This document shows, piece after piece, positions 36,267-45,255 of a stretch of DNA of 64,000 nt. The translations under genes were made by a program, and so were the position numbers. The notes beneath the pieces are model-generated. The model saw only the letters and a list, made by a program, of their open reading frames with translations, was not told where the DNA came from and did not search any database. Every line of letters begins with the position of its first letter. Positions within the stretch are counted from its first letter, which is position 1. The DNA lies in the NCBI GenBank assembly GCA_029555025.1, contig JAKPTZ010000017.1:1-64000 (forward strand), read 5' to 3'. This stretch comes from Deltaproteobacteria bacterium (GTDB lineage Bacteria; Myxococcota_A; UBA9042; DTJE01).

Positions 36267-36304
36267 AATGTACGTTCACTCCACCAGGAATTTTGGAGGA
36301 AAAA

Positions 36305-37789
36305 ATGGGTGCTCGTCCAGGACTCGAACTTGATGAACCGGTCATTTTTGAAAGGGGCGCCGCGGGAAGAAACGGAATGTGCATTCCGGACGCCGGACTG
36401 AAGGGGGAACCGGCCATTCCGGCGCATCTGCTGCGCACCGAGCCGGCCGCCCTGCCCGAGGTCGCAGAATACGAGGTCGTCCGGCACTTCACGCGCCTGT
36501 CCCGCATGAACTACGGCGTCGATACCGGATTCTATCCTCTCGGGTCCTGCACCATGAAGCACAACCCCAGGATATGCGAGGACACCGCCGCCCTGGAAGG
36601 ATTTGCCTGCATCCACCCGATGACGCCCTCATCGATGGCACAGGGCGCCCTGGCACTGATGTGGGAGCTTGAACAGTCCCTGAAGGAAATCCTCGGGTTC
36701 TCCGCGGTGACGCTTCTTCCGGCGGCGGGAGCCCACGGCGAGTTGACCGGCCTGAAGGTCATGAGGGCGGCCCTGACCGCCAGGGGAAACCCCAGGACGA
36801 AGGTCCTTATCCCGGACACGGCCCACGGGACCAACCCCGCGACCAGCGCCCTGACCGGCTACACGGTCGTGAAGGTCAAAAGCAACGAGTCCGGCATCCT
36901 TGACCCTGCCGAGGTCGCGGCCGTCATGGACGGCGACACCGCCGGCATCATGATCACGAACCCGAACACGCTCGGGCTTTTTGAACGCAACATCCACCAG
37001 GTTGCCGCCATCGTCCATGAAAAAGGCGGCCTGGTCTATGGCGACGGCGCGAACCTTAACGCAATCATGGGAAAATATCGCCCGGCGTGCCTTGGAATCG
37101 ACGTCATGCAGTTGAACCTGCACAAGACCTTCTCGACGCCGCACGGCGGCGGCGGCCCGGGAAGCGGTCCCGTCGGCGTGGTCGAGTCGCTGGTCGATTT
37201 CCTGCCGGTTCCGAGGGTGGTTCGTGTCGAAGACGGCAGATTCGAGTTGCGGGAGGACTTCCCGCTATCGATCGGCCGCATGCGGTCGTTCCAGGGCCAG
37301 TTCGGAGTCCTGGTGAAGGCCCTGACGTACATCAGGGCCCTTGGGGCCGATGGACTGGCCAGGGCCGCCGAGATGGCCGTCCTGAACGCCAACTACGTCC
37401 GCGTGAAGCTGCAGGACAAGTTCAACCTGCCCTATCCGGGCGTCTGCATGCACGAGGCGGTCTTCTCGGATCGCAACCAGATCAAGTCCGAGGGCAAGGT
37501 TTCGACCATGGACATGGCCAAGCGCCTGATGGATCACGGCATTCACCCGATGACCGTGTATTTCCCGCTGATTGTAAGCGGTGCCATGATGATCGAGCCG
37601 ACCGAAACGGAGAACATGGCGGATCTGGACGAGTTCATCGCCGTGATGGAAAGGATTGCCGACGAGGCCGCCAACAACCCCGAGATCGTTCATTCGGCAC
37701 CCCACCTGACATCGGTCAGGCGGCCGGACGAAGTCTCCGCGGCACGCAACCCGGTGCTGACGTGGCATGCCGGCAACCGGCAGGCCTGA
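36305..37789 (+). CDS. gcvPB: Glycine dehydrogenase (decarboxylating) subunit 2
   Basis: This is the C-terminal half of the split P-protein of the glycine cleavage system, with 494 residues. The PLP lysine lies in NLHKTFSTPHGGGGPG; GVDTGFYPLGSCTMKHNP and DTAHGTNPAT are also typical. A perfect GGAGGAAAAA precedes ATG 36305. The partner gcvPA, gcvT and gcvH are absent on either side, so the gene is separated from the rest of its system. glyA at 9230 belongs to the same one-carbon pathway. Confidence 0.94.
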   Translation: MGARPGLELDEPVIFERGAAGRNGMCIPDAGLKGEPAIPAHLLRTEPAALPEVAEYEVVRHFTRLSRMNYGVDTGFYPLGSCTMKHNPRICEDTAALEGFACIHPMTPSSMAQGALALMWELEQSLKEILGFSAVTLLPAAGAHGELTGLKVMRAALTARGNPRTKVLIPDTAHGTNPATSALTGYTVVKVKSNESGILDPAEVAAVMDGDTAGIMITNPNTLGLFERNIHQVAAIVHEKGGLVYGDGANLNAIMGKYRPACLGIDVMQLNLHKTFSTPHGGGGPGSGPVGVVESLVDFLPVPRVVRVEDGRFELREDFPLSIGRMRSFQGQFGVLVKALTYIRALGADGLARAAEMAVLNANYVRVKLQDKFNLPYPGVCMHEAVFSDRNQIKSEGKVSTMDMAKRLMDHGIHPMTVYFPLIVSGAMMIEPTETENMADLDEFIAVMERIADEAANNPEIVHSAPHLTSVRRPDEVSAARNPVLTWHAGNRQA

Positions 37790-37820
37790 CGAACGGACTT
37801 CCGACACCTTTCATTTGCGT

Positions 37821-37826
37821 TACAAT
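37821..37826 (+). promoter_or_regulatory. -10 element placed for a leaderless transcript
   Basis: TACAAT ends 6 bp before the ATG at 37833. Transcription would start at the A of the ATG. No ribosome-binding sequence is present. A poor -35, TTCCGA, sits 16 bp upstream. Confidence 0.5.
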
Positions 37827-37832
37827 CCGCCA

Positions 37833-39356
37833 ATGACAACCAGCAGCGCAACCATTGCAAACACTATCTCCCTGATGGCCACCAGGCTGGCAGCAATCGT
37901 CGCCTTCCTCCTGCTTTTCTATCAGGCCGGTTCCGGAAGCCTGCTTCCTTCGGACGACTCAGCGTATGCGCGTGCCGCCATCGAGGGAACTCGCGGCGGG
38001 AGGCTTGCCGACGTGACGTGGATGGGGCACCCGCTGTTCGAAAAGGGGCCGGTGCTGTTTTCGGCGATACAGATCGGCGGACTTGCCGGGGGGTCCGTCG
38101 AACTCCAGGCCCGCCTTCCCGGTATCGTATTCGGCCTGATGGTTCTTCTGCTCATATTCCGCATCGGCCTTGATCTGGGACTTTCCCGGCAGGCGTCCAT
38201 TCTGGCCGCCGCACTGTGTCTGGCCACCAGCGTGTTCTTCTTCAACGCCCGGCGCCCGATGACCGACATTCCCGGGTTGATGTTCGCACTTGCCGGTTTC
38301 AGGGCCATGACGATTGCAAGGTGGCGATCACAGGCATTCCTTGGCGGGGTGATGTTCGGGTTGTCATCCTTGTGCAAGCTGACCAGCCCAGTCCCCTTCA
38401 TCATTGCGGCCGTGGCGGCGAGGATTGCAGGATACCGACCGCGAGCCGATTCGGAGCCTGCCGACACGCTGTCGCCTGCCGCATGGTCCGTGCTCGGCCT
38501 TGCGGGCGGGCTAGCGGCATTCCTTCCGTGGCATGCGTGGATGGCCGTGGAACACGGCTCGCGGTTCATTGAAACGTACTTCGGATATCACCTGTTCGGA
38601 CGCATGTCGGCGGCGGTGGTTGGGACGGGAAGGGCGGAGGCATACCTGGGCTGGCTTGCTTCCCGCGACGTGGTCGGCGCCGCCCTGCTTGCAATCACCT
38701 TTCCCGTCGCCATGATACTGGCAATCCGCCGGAACAGGCCGGCATTTGTTGTGCTTCTGCTGGTGCTGCTGCCGCTTGCCCCGCTTCTTGTTTCGTCAAC
38801 CGCGCTGCCGCACTACCTGGTGCCGTGCGTCGCCGGGACATCGCTTGCCGCCGGTCTGGCGGCCGACAAACTGCTGAAACGCATTGGCGGATCCCGCTCC
38901 CGGCTGGTCGCGACGATTGCGATGGCGGCGATATGCGCCGCATCTTTCTTGAATTCAAACCTGAAGGACATGCTGAATCCGGATTATTCGCCTGCATCAA
39001 AGACGCTCTGCCAGGAGATGCTTGCCGACAGATCGGCCGCCAGGATCGCCGGGATGTTCGACCTTCACGACATGGCCGTCCCGCTTTACTGCGACATGAA
39101 CATGGATCTTTTTGTCAGCAATCCTGGATTCAGGGCCGCCGTGAAGGACATCCCGATGCTGAAGCCGATCGTCAGGGATCTGGACGCGCGCACCATTCGC
39201 GGCCTTGCCGACACCGGGGAAATACTTGTCTGCGAACATCACGGCCTGCCCGTGCTTAAGTCGATGGCCGCCGCTTCGGGACTGGATGTCAGGGTCAAAT
39301 CGGTCAAAGGGCTTTTCGCGGTTTCATTTTTCCGGCCCGGTCAGGACGGCAGCTAA
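37833..39356 (+). CDS. GT39/ArnT-like membrane glycosyltransferase
   Basis: 507 residues with about ten TM helices. The N-terminal loop has SDDSAYARAAIEG and later DIPG, resembling the acidic catalytic loop of polyprenyl-phosphate-sugar transferases (PMT/ArnT). A soluble C-terminal domain of about 130 residues follows. It probably adds sugar from a lipid carrier to a lipid or protein on the outer face of the membrane. Acceptor unknown. Its last 4 bp overlap the convergent feoB. Confidence 0.8.
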   Translation: MTTSSATIANTISLMATRLAAIVAFLLLFYQAGSGSLLPSDDSAYARAAIEGTRGGRLADVTWMGHPLFEKGPVLFSAIQIGGLAGGSVELQARLPGIVFGLMVLLLIFRIGLDLGLSRQASILAAALCLATSVFFFNARRPMTDIPGLMFALAGFRAMTIARWRSQAFLGGVMFGLSSLCKLTSPVPFIIAAVAARIAGYRPRADSEPADTLSPAAWSVLGLAGGLAAFLPWHAWMAVEHGSRFIETYFGYHLFGRMSAAVVGTGRAEAYLGWLASRDVVGAALLAITFPVAMILAIRRNRPAFVVLLLVLLPLAPLLVSSTALPHYLVPCVAGTSLAAGLAADKLLKRIGGSRSRLVATIAMAAICAASFLNSNLKDMLNPDYSPASKTLCQEMLADRSAARIAGMFDLHDMAVPLYCDMNMDLFVSNPGFRAAVKDIPMLKPIVRDLDARTIRGLADTGEILVCEHHGLPVLKSMAAASGLDVRVKSVKGLFAVSFFRPGQDGS

Positions 39357-41314
39357 CGTCCCGCAAGACTGACAAGGAAGGCCAGCACAGTCGCCACCGA
39401 CGCGGAAAGTAACACCGATATCCCTGTCCACTTCCAGCCGATTTCGCGCACCTGGGTAATGACCGTGGCGACACATGGGATGTAGAAAAGGACGAACACG
39501 ACGAAAGTCATTATCTGAACCGGGGACATTACCGAAGACACATCGGTAGTGCCAAGGGCCTGAAACAGCATCAGCAGGGTCAATTCCTTTCGAAATATCC
39601 CGAACACAAGCGTGACCCCGACGGCGGCAGGCAGGCCGAGCAAGGTGACGGTGAAGGGCTGAAGGAATGAATTGATCATGCCGTCGATGCCGGCGAATTC
39701 CAGCAGAGCCATCAGAACCGATGCCACAATCAGGGCCGGCCATGCCGACAGCAGGAACGACCTTGTGCGGAACCAGACCTTGGCGGCGACCGAACGAAAA
39801 GGTGGAATCCTGTAAGGTGGAATGTCCATGAGCAGCCCGAACGGAGTACCCGGCACGAACGACGAAATCAGCCTTCCGACCCCGGCTGCGACCAGGATGT
39901 TCAACAAATAGAATGCGATAACCCACTTCAGCCCGAAAAAGGCCCCGACCAGCGCCAGGATCACCACCGTACGCGCAGAACACGCGATGAATGGGCTTAT
40001 CAGTACCGTCAGCAGCCTGTCGCGGCGACTTTCAAGCGCCCTGGCCCCCACGATGGCCGGCACGTTGCAGCCGTAACCCATGATAAGCGGGACGGCGCTC
40101 TTTCCGTGAAGGCCGATTCGATGAAGCAGGCCGTCCATGAGGAATGCCGCCCTTGGAAGGTATCCGACGTCCTCGAGAAGGGCCATCAGGAACAAAAGTG
40201 GCAGAAGATAGGGCAGTACGATTGCAAGGCCGCCGCCAAGGCCGTCAACCAGGCCCTTGAAAACGGCTCCGACAACGCCGGGGAACCGGCCGGCCAGCGC
40301 CTCCCCGAGATGTTCGAAGGGAGCGGCCACAAGGCCGGAAAGGGCGCCCCCGACAAAGAACGACATCGCGAAGAACCCCGCAAGCGCCGCGAAAGCCGCC
40401 AGGGGGCCGAAGACAGGATGCATGGCGACCGAATCGAAACGATCCCGCTTCGACCTCACCGGCTTACGCACGACCTTTGAAACCGCCTCGGAAAGGTTCA
40501 CGGCGATGGCGTGGCGGTGCGAGGCAAAAACCCCGTCCTCGGGCCACCCGTGTTCAACGGCAAGCTCATGTCGTATGCAAAGCGCCGCCTGAAGCGCTTC
40601 CCGATTGAGCGAACCGACCCTGGCCTCCACGTCGGCATCGCCCTCCAGGACGCGAACCGCGAAGAAGCGGCGTTCCGATGGCTCCAGTCCCGCGGGCAGA
40701 AGCGCCTCGACAGACTCGATTGCCATGTCAACGTCCCGGTCATAGACCGGCCTGATGGCCTGCACCGGCCGGGAGGCAACCGCAAGGGCGCTTGAGACGA
40801 CCTGAACGACCCCGGTGCCGCGGGTCGCCACGGTCGGCACGACCGGAACGCCAAGCCGGGCCGAAAGAAGTTCCACATCAATCGAGATGCCCTTCCTGGC
40901 AGCGTCGTCCATCATGTTCAAGGCAATTGCGAAGGGCATGTCCGTCTCGGCCATCTCCAGTGCCAGTTCCAGGCTTCTGGAAAGAACCGAGGCGTCAAGG
41001 ACGAGGATGATGGCGTCGGCGCGCCTTTCGTCCAGCCAGCGCCTGGTGACCGCCTCGGCCTCGTCCGAGGGGTTGAGGGAATAGGTTCCTGGAAGGTCAA
41101 AAAGGCGCACGCGCCTGTTGCCGACCACGGCCAGGCTCTCGGTGAACTCGACGCTGGTGCCCGTGAAATTGCCCGTGTTGGCCTTGAAGCCGGCAAGGGC
41201 ATTGAAAAGGGTGCTCTTTCCGCAATTGGGCTGGCCTACGAATGCCAGGGTCGGTATGTCGGAACCGTTGGAATCGGGCAGTTCAAGAAGCGTCCCTATG
41301 TCTTTCAGTTTCAA
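39353..41314 (-). CDS. feoB: Ferrous iron transporter FeoB
   Basis: 653 residues. An N-terminal G domain (GQPNCGKST, DLPGTY, NMMD) is followed by a membrane domain with two Gate regions, including MGYGCNVPAI and the Cys in SPFIACSART. It imports Fe2+ powered by nucleotide hydrolysis. It starts at TTG, with GGAAGGA upstream, inside the 3' end of feoA (32-bp overlap). Fur control comes from the site at 41556. Confidence 0.96.
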   Translation of the reverse strand: MKLKDIGTLLELPDSNGSDIPTLAFVGQPNCGKSTLFNALAGFKANTGNFTGTSVEFTESLAVVGNRRVRLFDLPGTYSLNPSDEAEAVTRRWLDERRADAIILVLDASVLSRSLELALEMAETDMPFAIALNMMDDAARKGISIDVELLSARLGVPVVPTVATRGTGVVQVVSSALAVASRPVQAIRPVYDRDVDMAIESVEALLPAGLEPSERRFFAVRVLEGDADVEARVGSLNREALQAALCIRHELAVEHGWPEDGVFASHRHAIAVNLSEAVSKVVRKPVRSKRDRFDSVAMHPVFGPLAAFAALAGFFAMSFFVGGALSGLVAAPFEHLGEALAGRFPGVVGAVFKGLVDGLGGGLAIVLPYLLPLLFLMALLEDVGYLPRAAFLMDGLLHRIGLHGKSAVPLIMGYGCNVPAIVGARALESRRDRLLTVLISPFIACSARTVVILALVGAFFGLKWVIAFYLLNILVAAGVGRLISSFVPGTPFGLLMDIPPYRIPPFRSVAAKVWFRTRSFLLSAWPALIVASVLMALLEFAGIDGMINSFLQPFTVTLLGLPAAVGVTLVFGIFRKELTLLMLFQALGTTDVSSVMSPVQIMTFVVFVLFYIPCVATVITQVREIGWKWTGISVLLSASVATVLAFLVSLAGR

Positions 41315-41531
41315 CTGTTATCCTTCCGGCCATCTCCCGGCCGACCGCAATGTTCGCTCCAGTCGATTCAACCCGGACCAGGATGGGACCCGAAAACGGG
41401 GCGCGGCGCACGACGCTGACGATATCTCCTGCGTGAATGCCCAGGCTGGCCAGGTTGCGGGACATCCCGAGGCCGCAGCCCACGCATACGACCTTTACGG
41501 GCAACGATTCGGAAACATCTAGAAGGGTCAT
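41283..41531 (-). CDS. feoA: Ferrous iron transport protein FeoA
   Basis: 82 residues, an SH3-like protein that regulates FeoB. MSRNLASLGIHAGDIV and the C-terminal IAVGREMAGRITVE are typical. The frame extends to 41708, but the ATG at 41531 follows GAGGTGG and lies just downstream of the Fur box. It overlaps feoB. Confidence 0.93.
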   Translation of the reverse strand: MTLLDVSESLPVKVVCVGCGLGMSRNLASLGIHAGDIVSVVRRAPFSGPILVRVESTGANIAVGREMAGRITVETERHRDAS

Positions 41532-41555
41532 TCCCAGTCCACCTCGACGGCCCGC

Positions 41556-41574
41556 GCTAATGATAATCATTTTC
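41556..41574. promoter_or_regulatory. Fur box over the feoAB promoter
   Basis: The 19-mer GCTAATGATAATCATTTTC matches the Fur consensus GATAATGATAATCATTATC at 17 of 19 positions. It covers the predicted -10, TATCAT (minus strand, 41560-41565), whose -35 TTGTAT lies 16 bp upstream (41582-41587). Iron-loaded Fur would block the promoter. Confidence 0.9.
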
Positions 41575-41605
41575 AACAAAAATACAAGGATTCCGGAAGG
41601 ACGGT

Positions 41606-42622
41606 TCAGCGGCCTGATTCGACGCCGGTTACGCGCCGAAGCCATTCGGATCCGCGATCCTGCCAGCCGGGATTGGCCTCGATGAAGGCACTTTGGCAGT
41701 AGCCGCAATCCTCGCAGACCCGATCGCAGCTTTGCAGCTTTTCAAAAACATCCGGTGGTTCGCGATAGCCGCCAAGGAAGCCGGTCCAATCCGATTCCAG
41801 TGCGATGAAGCGGCCGACTTCGCCCAGGATGAACGACGTGGTCGAATCGCGGCCGGCGAGCTTGACAAGACTGACGATGCCGCGATAGCGCGGGATGGAC
41901 GCGGGAACGATCTCCGTCTGATAGTGCTCCCACGGGGCCGCAGGCTTCATGGCCGCGCACATGGCGCAGTAACGTCTGAAATCGGTGTCGTCAACCGAAT
42001 CCCTGAAGCCGATGGTCATGGCATGCTGGAACATGTATGGGCAGGCCGGCAGGCACTGTTCGTTCGGGATAATCTCGATCTGGACGCCCAGCCTGGCCAT
42101 CGCCCGCAGCACATCGGGATCCTTGTTCACCACGCGGGATGGAACGATGCGGGAAACGCCGGCCATCCTGACCCAGTGCCTGGCCCGCGTCACATGCGCA
42201 ATGTCTGCGGTGGCGGACGCAACCAGCTCGACTTCGGGACAGACGGCCCTGACATGCTCGGCAAGATGCAGATCCCCGATGGTGAATGATCTGACGCCTT
42301 CCGATGCCGCATTCGCGATGTAATCGGCAACCATCCTGTGTTCGGAAGGCGGAACGAAAGGGGAATTGACCGCCATGTTGACAGACAGCCCGATGCGGGA
42401 TGCGGCGCAAACGATGCCGGGAACCATCTTTCGATACTCGACGGGATCCGGACCGTTCCAGGCCCTGAACGTCCCGCTGACATCAAGCGGGGCCGGAATG
42501 AAGATCTCGGCAATGGAAGCGGCCATCGTCTGAAGCATCTGGATCAGCCGCGGGTCGTGATTGTATGGCACGGCCAGCCGCATTCCGAGATCGACCAGCC
42601 TGCTTGACGACTGTTCACTCAA
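41606..42622 (-). CDS. Peptidase U32-family protein with two Cys clusters
   Basis: 338 residues. The U32 fold is recognised from its central motif NEQCLPACPY and following region. Cys residues fall in two sets: CLPAC plus YCAMC (middle), and CDRVCEDCGYC (C-terminal). U32 members such as UbiU/UbiV, RlhA and TrhP carry a 4Fe-4S cluster and serve in oxygen-independent hydroxylation rather than proteolysis. I infer an Fe-S protein. The start is TTG, preceded by GAGGAAGACAAGG and overlapping the lipoprotein stop; ATG 42583 is the alternative. It ends the nitrogenase-like operon, 74 bp before feoA. Confidence 0.75.
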   Translation of the reverse strand: MSEQSSSRLVDLGMRLAVPYNHDPRLIQMLQTMAASIAEIFIPAPLDVSGTFRAWNGPDPVEYRKMVPGIVCAASRIGLSVNMAVNSPFVPPSEHRMVADYIANAASEGVRSFTIGDLHLAEHVRAVCPEVELVASATADIAHVTRARHWVRMAGVSRIVPSRVVNKDPDVLRAMARLGVQIEIIPNEQCLPACPYMFQHAMTIGFRDSVDDTDFRRYCAMCAAMKPAAPWEHYQTEIVPASIPRYRGIVSLVKLAGRDSTTSFILGEVGRFIALESDWTGFLGGYREPPDVFEKLQSCDRVCEDCGYCQSAFIEANPGWQDRGSEWLRRVTGVESGR

Positions 42623-43397
42623 CCTTGTCTTCCTCGGCCGCAGGTTCGGCCGGTTCACCGCCTTCGGCGGTTCTGCCCGGAACCGGAACGGCAACGGCGG
42701 AGGGGGCCATCCAGTCAACTCCTTCAGGATCCGAAAGCAATCCATCCGGGAGCGCCGTCCTGATAATGAACGGCCCGCTGAAATCGACCGGGCCGCCTGC
42801 CGCCGCCTCAAGTGCCTTCTCCGCCCAGCGCTCCATCTCGTCAAGCTTTCCTTCGGGCGGAAGGGTACGCCTGGGCTGGAAAACCACCATTGTCGTCTTC
42901 AACTCATCGACCGGCATGCCGGAAGGTGCCTGGGCATCGGCCGGCAGCGGAAGGCAGACCCGGACGACCTCGTTGAACAGCCATCCCGACGCGGATTCGG
43001 GGATGAACAGGAATGGCCTTCCGTGCTCGACCTTCGCCTGTTCAAGGGCGCCCTGGAGTTCACCGATGACGGCCTGCAGTTCGGGAATCGACTTCACGGT
43101 GCCGGGGGCCGCTTCCCGGAAGACGTACCGGAACCCGGAAAGGCGCCGCAATTCGCCACGGCCAACCGGGTTCGCAAGCGATCTTATCCGCATGTCGTCA
43201 GCAATGTGCTTTCGAAGCTCACGCCTCCTGGCCTCGGGATCCTCGGGCGGGGGAGGCGCGGTCGGCAACATCGTGGAAATCGGCTTGCCGTCAAGGATGA
43301 CCATCTCGGGATCAACCGGATGCGTGCGGCTGCAGCCGACGACGGAAGACAGGAAAACGAACATGGCCGCACAGACGATGACAAGTGTTATCCGCAT
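42615..43397 (-). CDS. Lipoprotein of unknown function
   Basis: 260 residues. The signal peptide ends in lipobox SVVGC (Cys22). The body is soluble and contains only one further Cys; its C-terminus is Glu/Ala-rich. I recognise no family. It lies 52 bp after the third nitrogenase-like gene and overlaps the U32 gene, so it belongs to this operon. The start is ATG with GGGGGAT; the frame extends to 43475. Confidence 0.75.
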   Translation of the reverse strand: MRITLVIVCAAMFVFLSSVVGCSRTHPVDPEMVILDGKPISTMLPTAPPPPEDPEARRRELRKHIADDMRIRSLANPVGRGELRRLSGFRYVFREAAPGTVKSIPELQAVIGELQGALEQAKVEHGRPFLFIPESASGWLFNEVVRVCLPLPADAQAPSGMPVDELKTTMVVFQPRRTLPPEGKLDEMERWAEKALEAAAGGPVDFSGPFIIRTALPDGLLSDPEGVDWMAPSAVAVPVPGRTAEGGEPAEPAAEEDKVE

Positions 43398-43449
43398 GAT
43401 ATCCCCCGCGATTCCCGTGACGTGGGCGAACGACGCCGCAATGATTATA

Positions 43450-45183
43450 TCAGAGTGCGCGACCGGCGGGCCCAAATCGGGATCCGGCCATGTACCTGCG
43501 ATAAAAAGGCAGGGAAGCCAGGCGCTGGAAACGTCGCAGCGTCCTTAACGCCCCATCGATGCCGGGCTCGAAAATGCGCGGCGAAAAGGCAGGCACTCCG
43601 GCCCTCGTCGCCCTGCGCTCGAAAAACATCTCGGAATATACGGCGGCCACGTCGTCTTCCCGCAGCAGCCCGTCCAGATCCTGCCTGCTGACGAAAGACG
43701 CGGCCTGCACCAGGTCCTCCCCGGCCGGAATCCCATTGCGGACGGTCTCAAGCGCGAGCCCTGCATCACCATCATCGCCATGAACAAGCAACCTGACAGA
43801 AAGGCCAAGCCCGCACATCATGGGGACAATCGGCAGCCCGGCCGGGCTGACCGGATCGACCAGCCTGGACGCTTCCGAAGGGTCGCAGACGAAGATGAAG
43901 GACTTCCCGACCTGTCCGGGGGCGGTCAGCCGACGGGCCCATTCCGCCCTTGCGATCGCCGCTTCGGGAACTTCAATTCCGCAATCCGCGCAGATCGCTT
44001 CAAGCCATCGAACGGTCGCGTCGATACCCCACGGAAAGGCGGGCCGGATGACTCGACGACCCGATTCGGCCGCGCCTTCGACAAGCCCGTCATACATGGC
44101 ATCGTGAAGGCGCGACGGCGCGATGACGATGGTTTCCGCGCAAAGGGTGTCCTGCAGCAACCGCCTTGTGACAAGGGGGACTATCGCGCCGCTGACGGAC
44201 AGCCCGGCAAGTTCCAGCAGTTCCTGAAGCTCCGAAAGGGCCCGTCCCGGCCTGTAGCCGACAAGCCCGACCGTTTCCGGACGCCCCGGCCGCGACAGGA
44301 TCCGGCCGCGAAGACCGGCGAAGGATTGCATGAAAATCTCGCTGGGGCTGTGGGGCGAAACCGGAGTCACATAACTGATGCCTTCGGGACACACTTCGTC
44401 CAGCCCCCGGAGCACGTTGGTCGGATCCTCGGCCACGATGACCGGCACGCAGGTCGAAATGACGACAACCGGCCCGCGGAACGTGCCGTCAAGCAGCTCG
44501 CGACGAACCTTCAGGTCAATCTTCCTTGTGGAATCCATGATGACGTCGTTGTCGTCGAGGCCGGTTATCGGGCCGACCGCCTCGTGATGGGAAAACAGGT
44601 CGAATGGATAGACGAAATGGCCCGGAAGTCTGACGCGGGCCCCCGGCGACACGAACCTGCATTCAAGATCTCCGTGGACGATGAAGGACGAATCGGAATC
44701 GAATTCAAACGCCTCGCGAAAACGCCTCTCCATGGCGGCATCGCACATGAACCTGCGCCACCCCTCCTCGGGGGCCCAGAACAGTATCGGATTGAATTCC
44801 GCAGGCTTCGCGGGGGACGCCGACTGATCGGCCGGCCCAAGTCCCGAACCGGCAAGGCGCGCCACGTCGGCCATCTTCATCGAACCGGCGCTGGCGGCCA
44901 TGCGGGCGATAAGAACGGCCCACGGCCTGGAGACATCGGCCCCGATCAGGCAGAATGACAGGTTACCGGTCGAGGCATACGATGGACGGCCGTCATCGGG
45001 GGCAACCGAAACAACCACGCTCCCGACCCCGACCCAGTCGAAAAGAAGACGGATGGAATCGGAGCCAGGCTCGACCGAAGACAGGACGCAGCCTGCCGCG
45101 GCAAACCTCTGCAGATCGAATGCATCGGTGATTGCCGGAACCGCCTCGGGCCCGACAGTGATTTTCGGCGGCCCACCGTCCAT
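43450..45183 (-). CDS. Nitrogenase component 1-like large subunit B
   Basis: 577 residues. An N-terminal beta-rich region (1-135) is unrecognised and shared with the 46551 paralogue. The rest has the nitrogenase/oxidoreductase component-1 fold: FMCDAAM, IVHGDLECRF and VISTCVPVI correspond to the three P-cluster Cys regions of NifD/BchN (Cys147, 175, 245), plus Cys265. SD is GGGGGA. No NifH-like reductase is nearby. The presence of an Fe-S cluster at the subunit interface is inferred; its substrate is unknown. It lacks the overall length and motifs of NifD or NifK. Confidence 0.78.
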   Translation of the reverse strand: MDGGPPKITVGPEAVPAITDAFDLQRFAAAGCVLSSVEPGSDSIRLLFDWVGVGSVVVSVAPDDGRPSYASTGNLSFCLIGADVSRPWAVLIARMAASAGSMKMADVARLAGSGLGPADQSASPAKPAEFNPILFWAPEEGWRRFMCDAAMERRFREAFEFDSDSSFIVHGDLECRFVSPGARVRLPGHFVYPFDLFSHHEAVGPITGLDDNDVIMDSTRKIDLKVRRELLDGTFRGPVVVISTCVPVIVAEDPTNVLRGLDEVCPEGISYVTPVSPHSPSEIFMQSFAGLRGRILSRPGRPETVGLVGYRPGRALSELQELLELAGLSVSGAIVPLVTRRLLQDTLCAETIVIAPSRLHDAMYDGLVEGAAESGRRVIRPAFPWGIDATVRWLEAICADCGIEVPEAAIARAEWARRLTAPGQVGKSFIFVCDPSEASRLVDPVSPAGLPIVPMMCGLGLSVRLLVHGDDGDAGLALETVRNGIPAGEDLVQAASFVSRQDLDGLLREDDVAAVYSEMFFERRATRAGVPAFSPRIFEPGIDGALRTLRRFQRLASLPFYRRYMAGSRFGPAGRAL

Positions 45184-45255
45184 TGATAATCCCCCGGGCC
45201 GTCCGCAGATTGACGCCCGGTCAGCCCACCCTGTTGATCCTGGCCCCGGCGCCGA

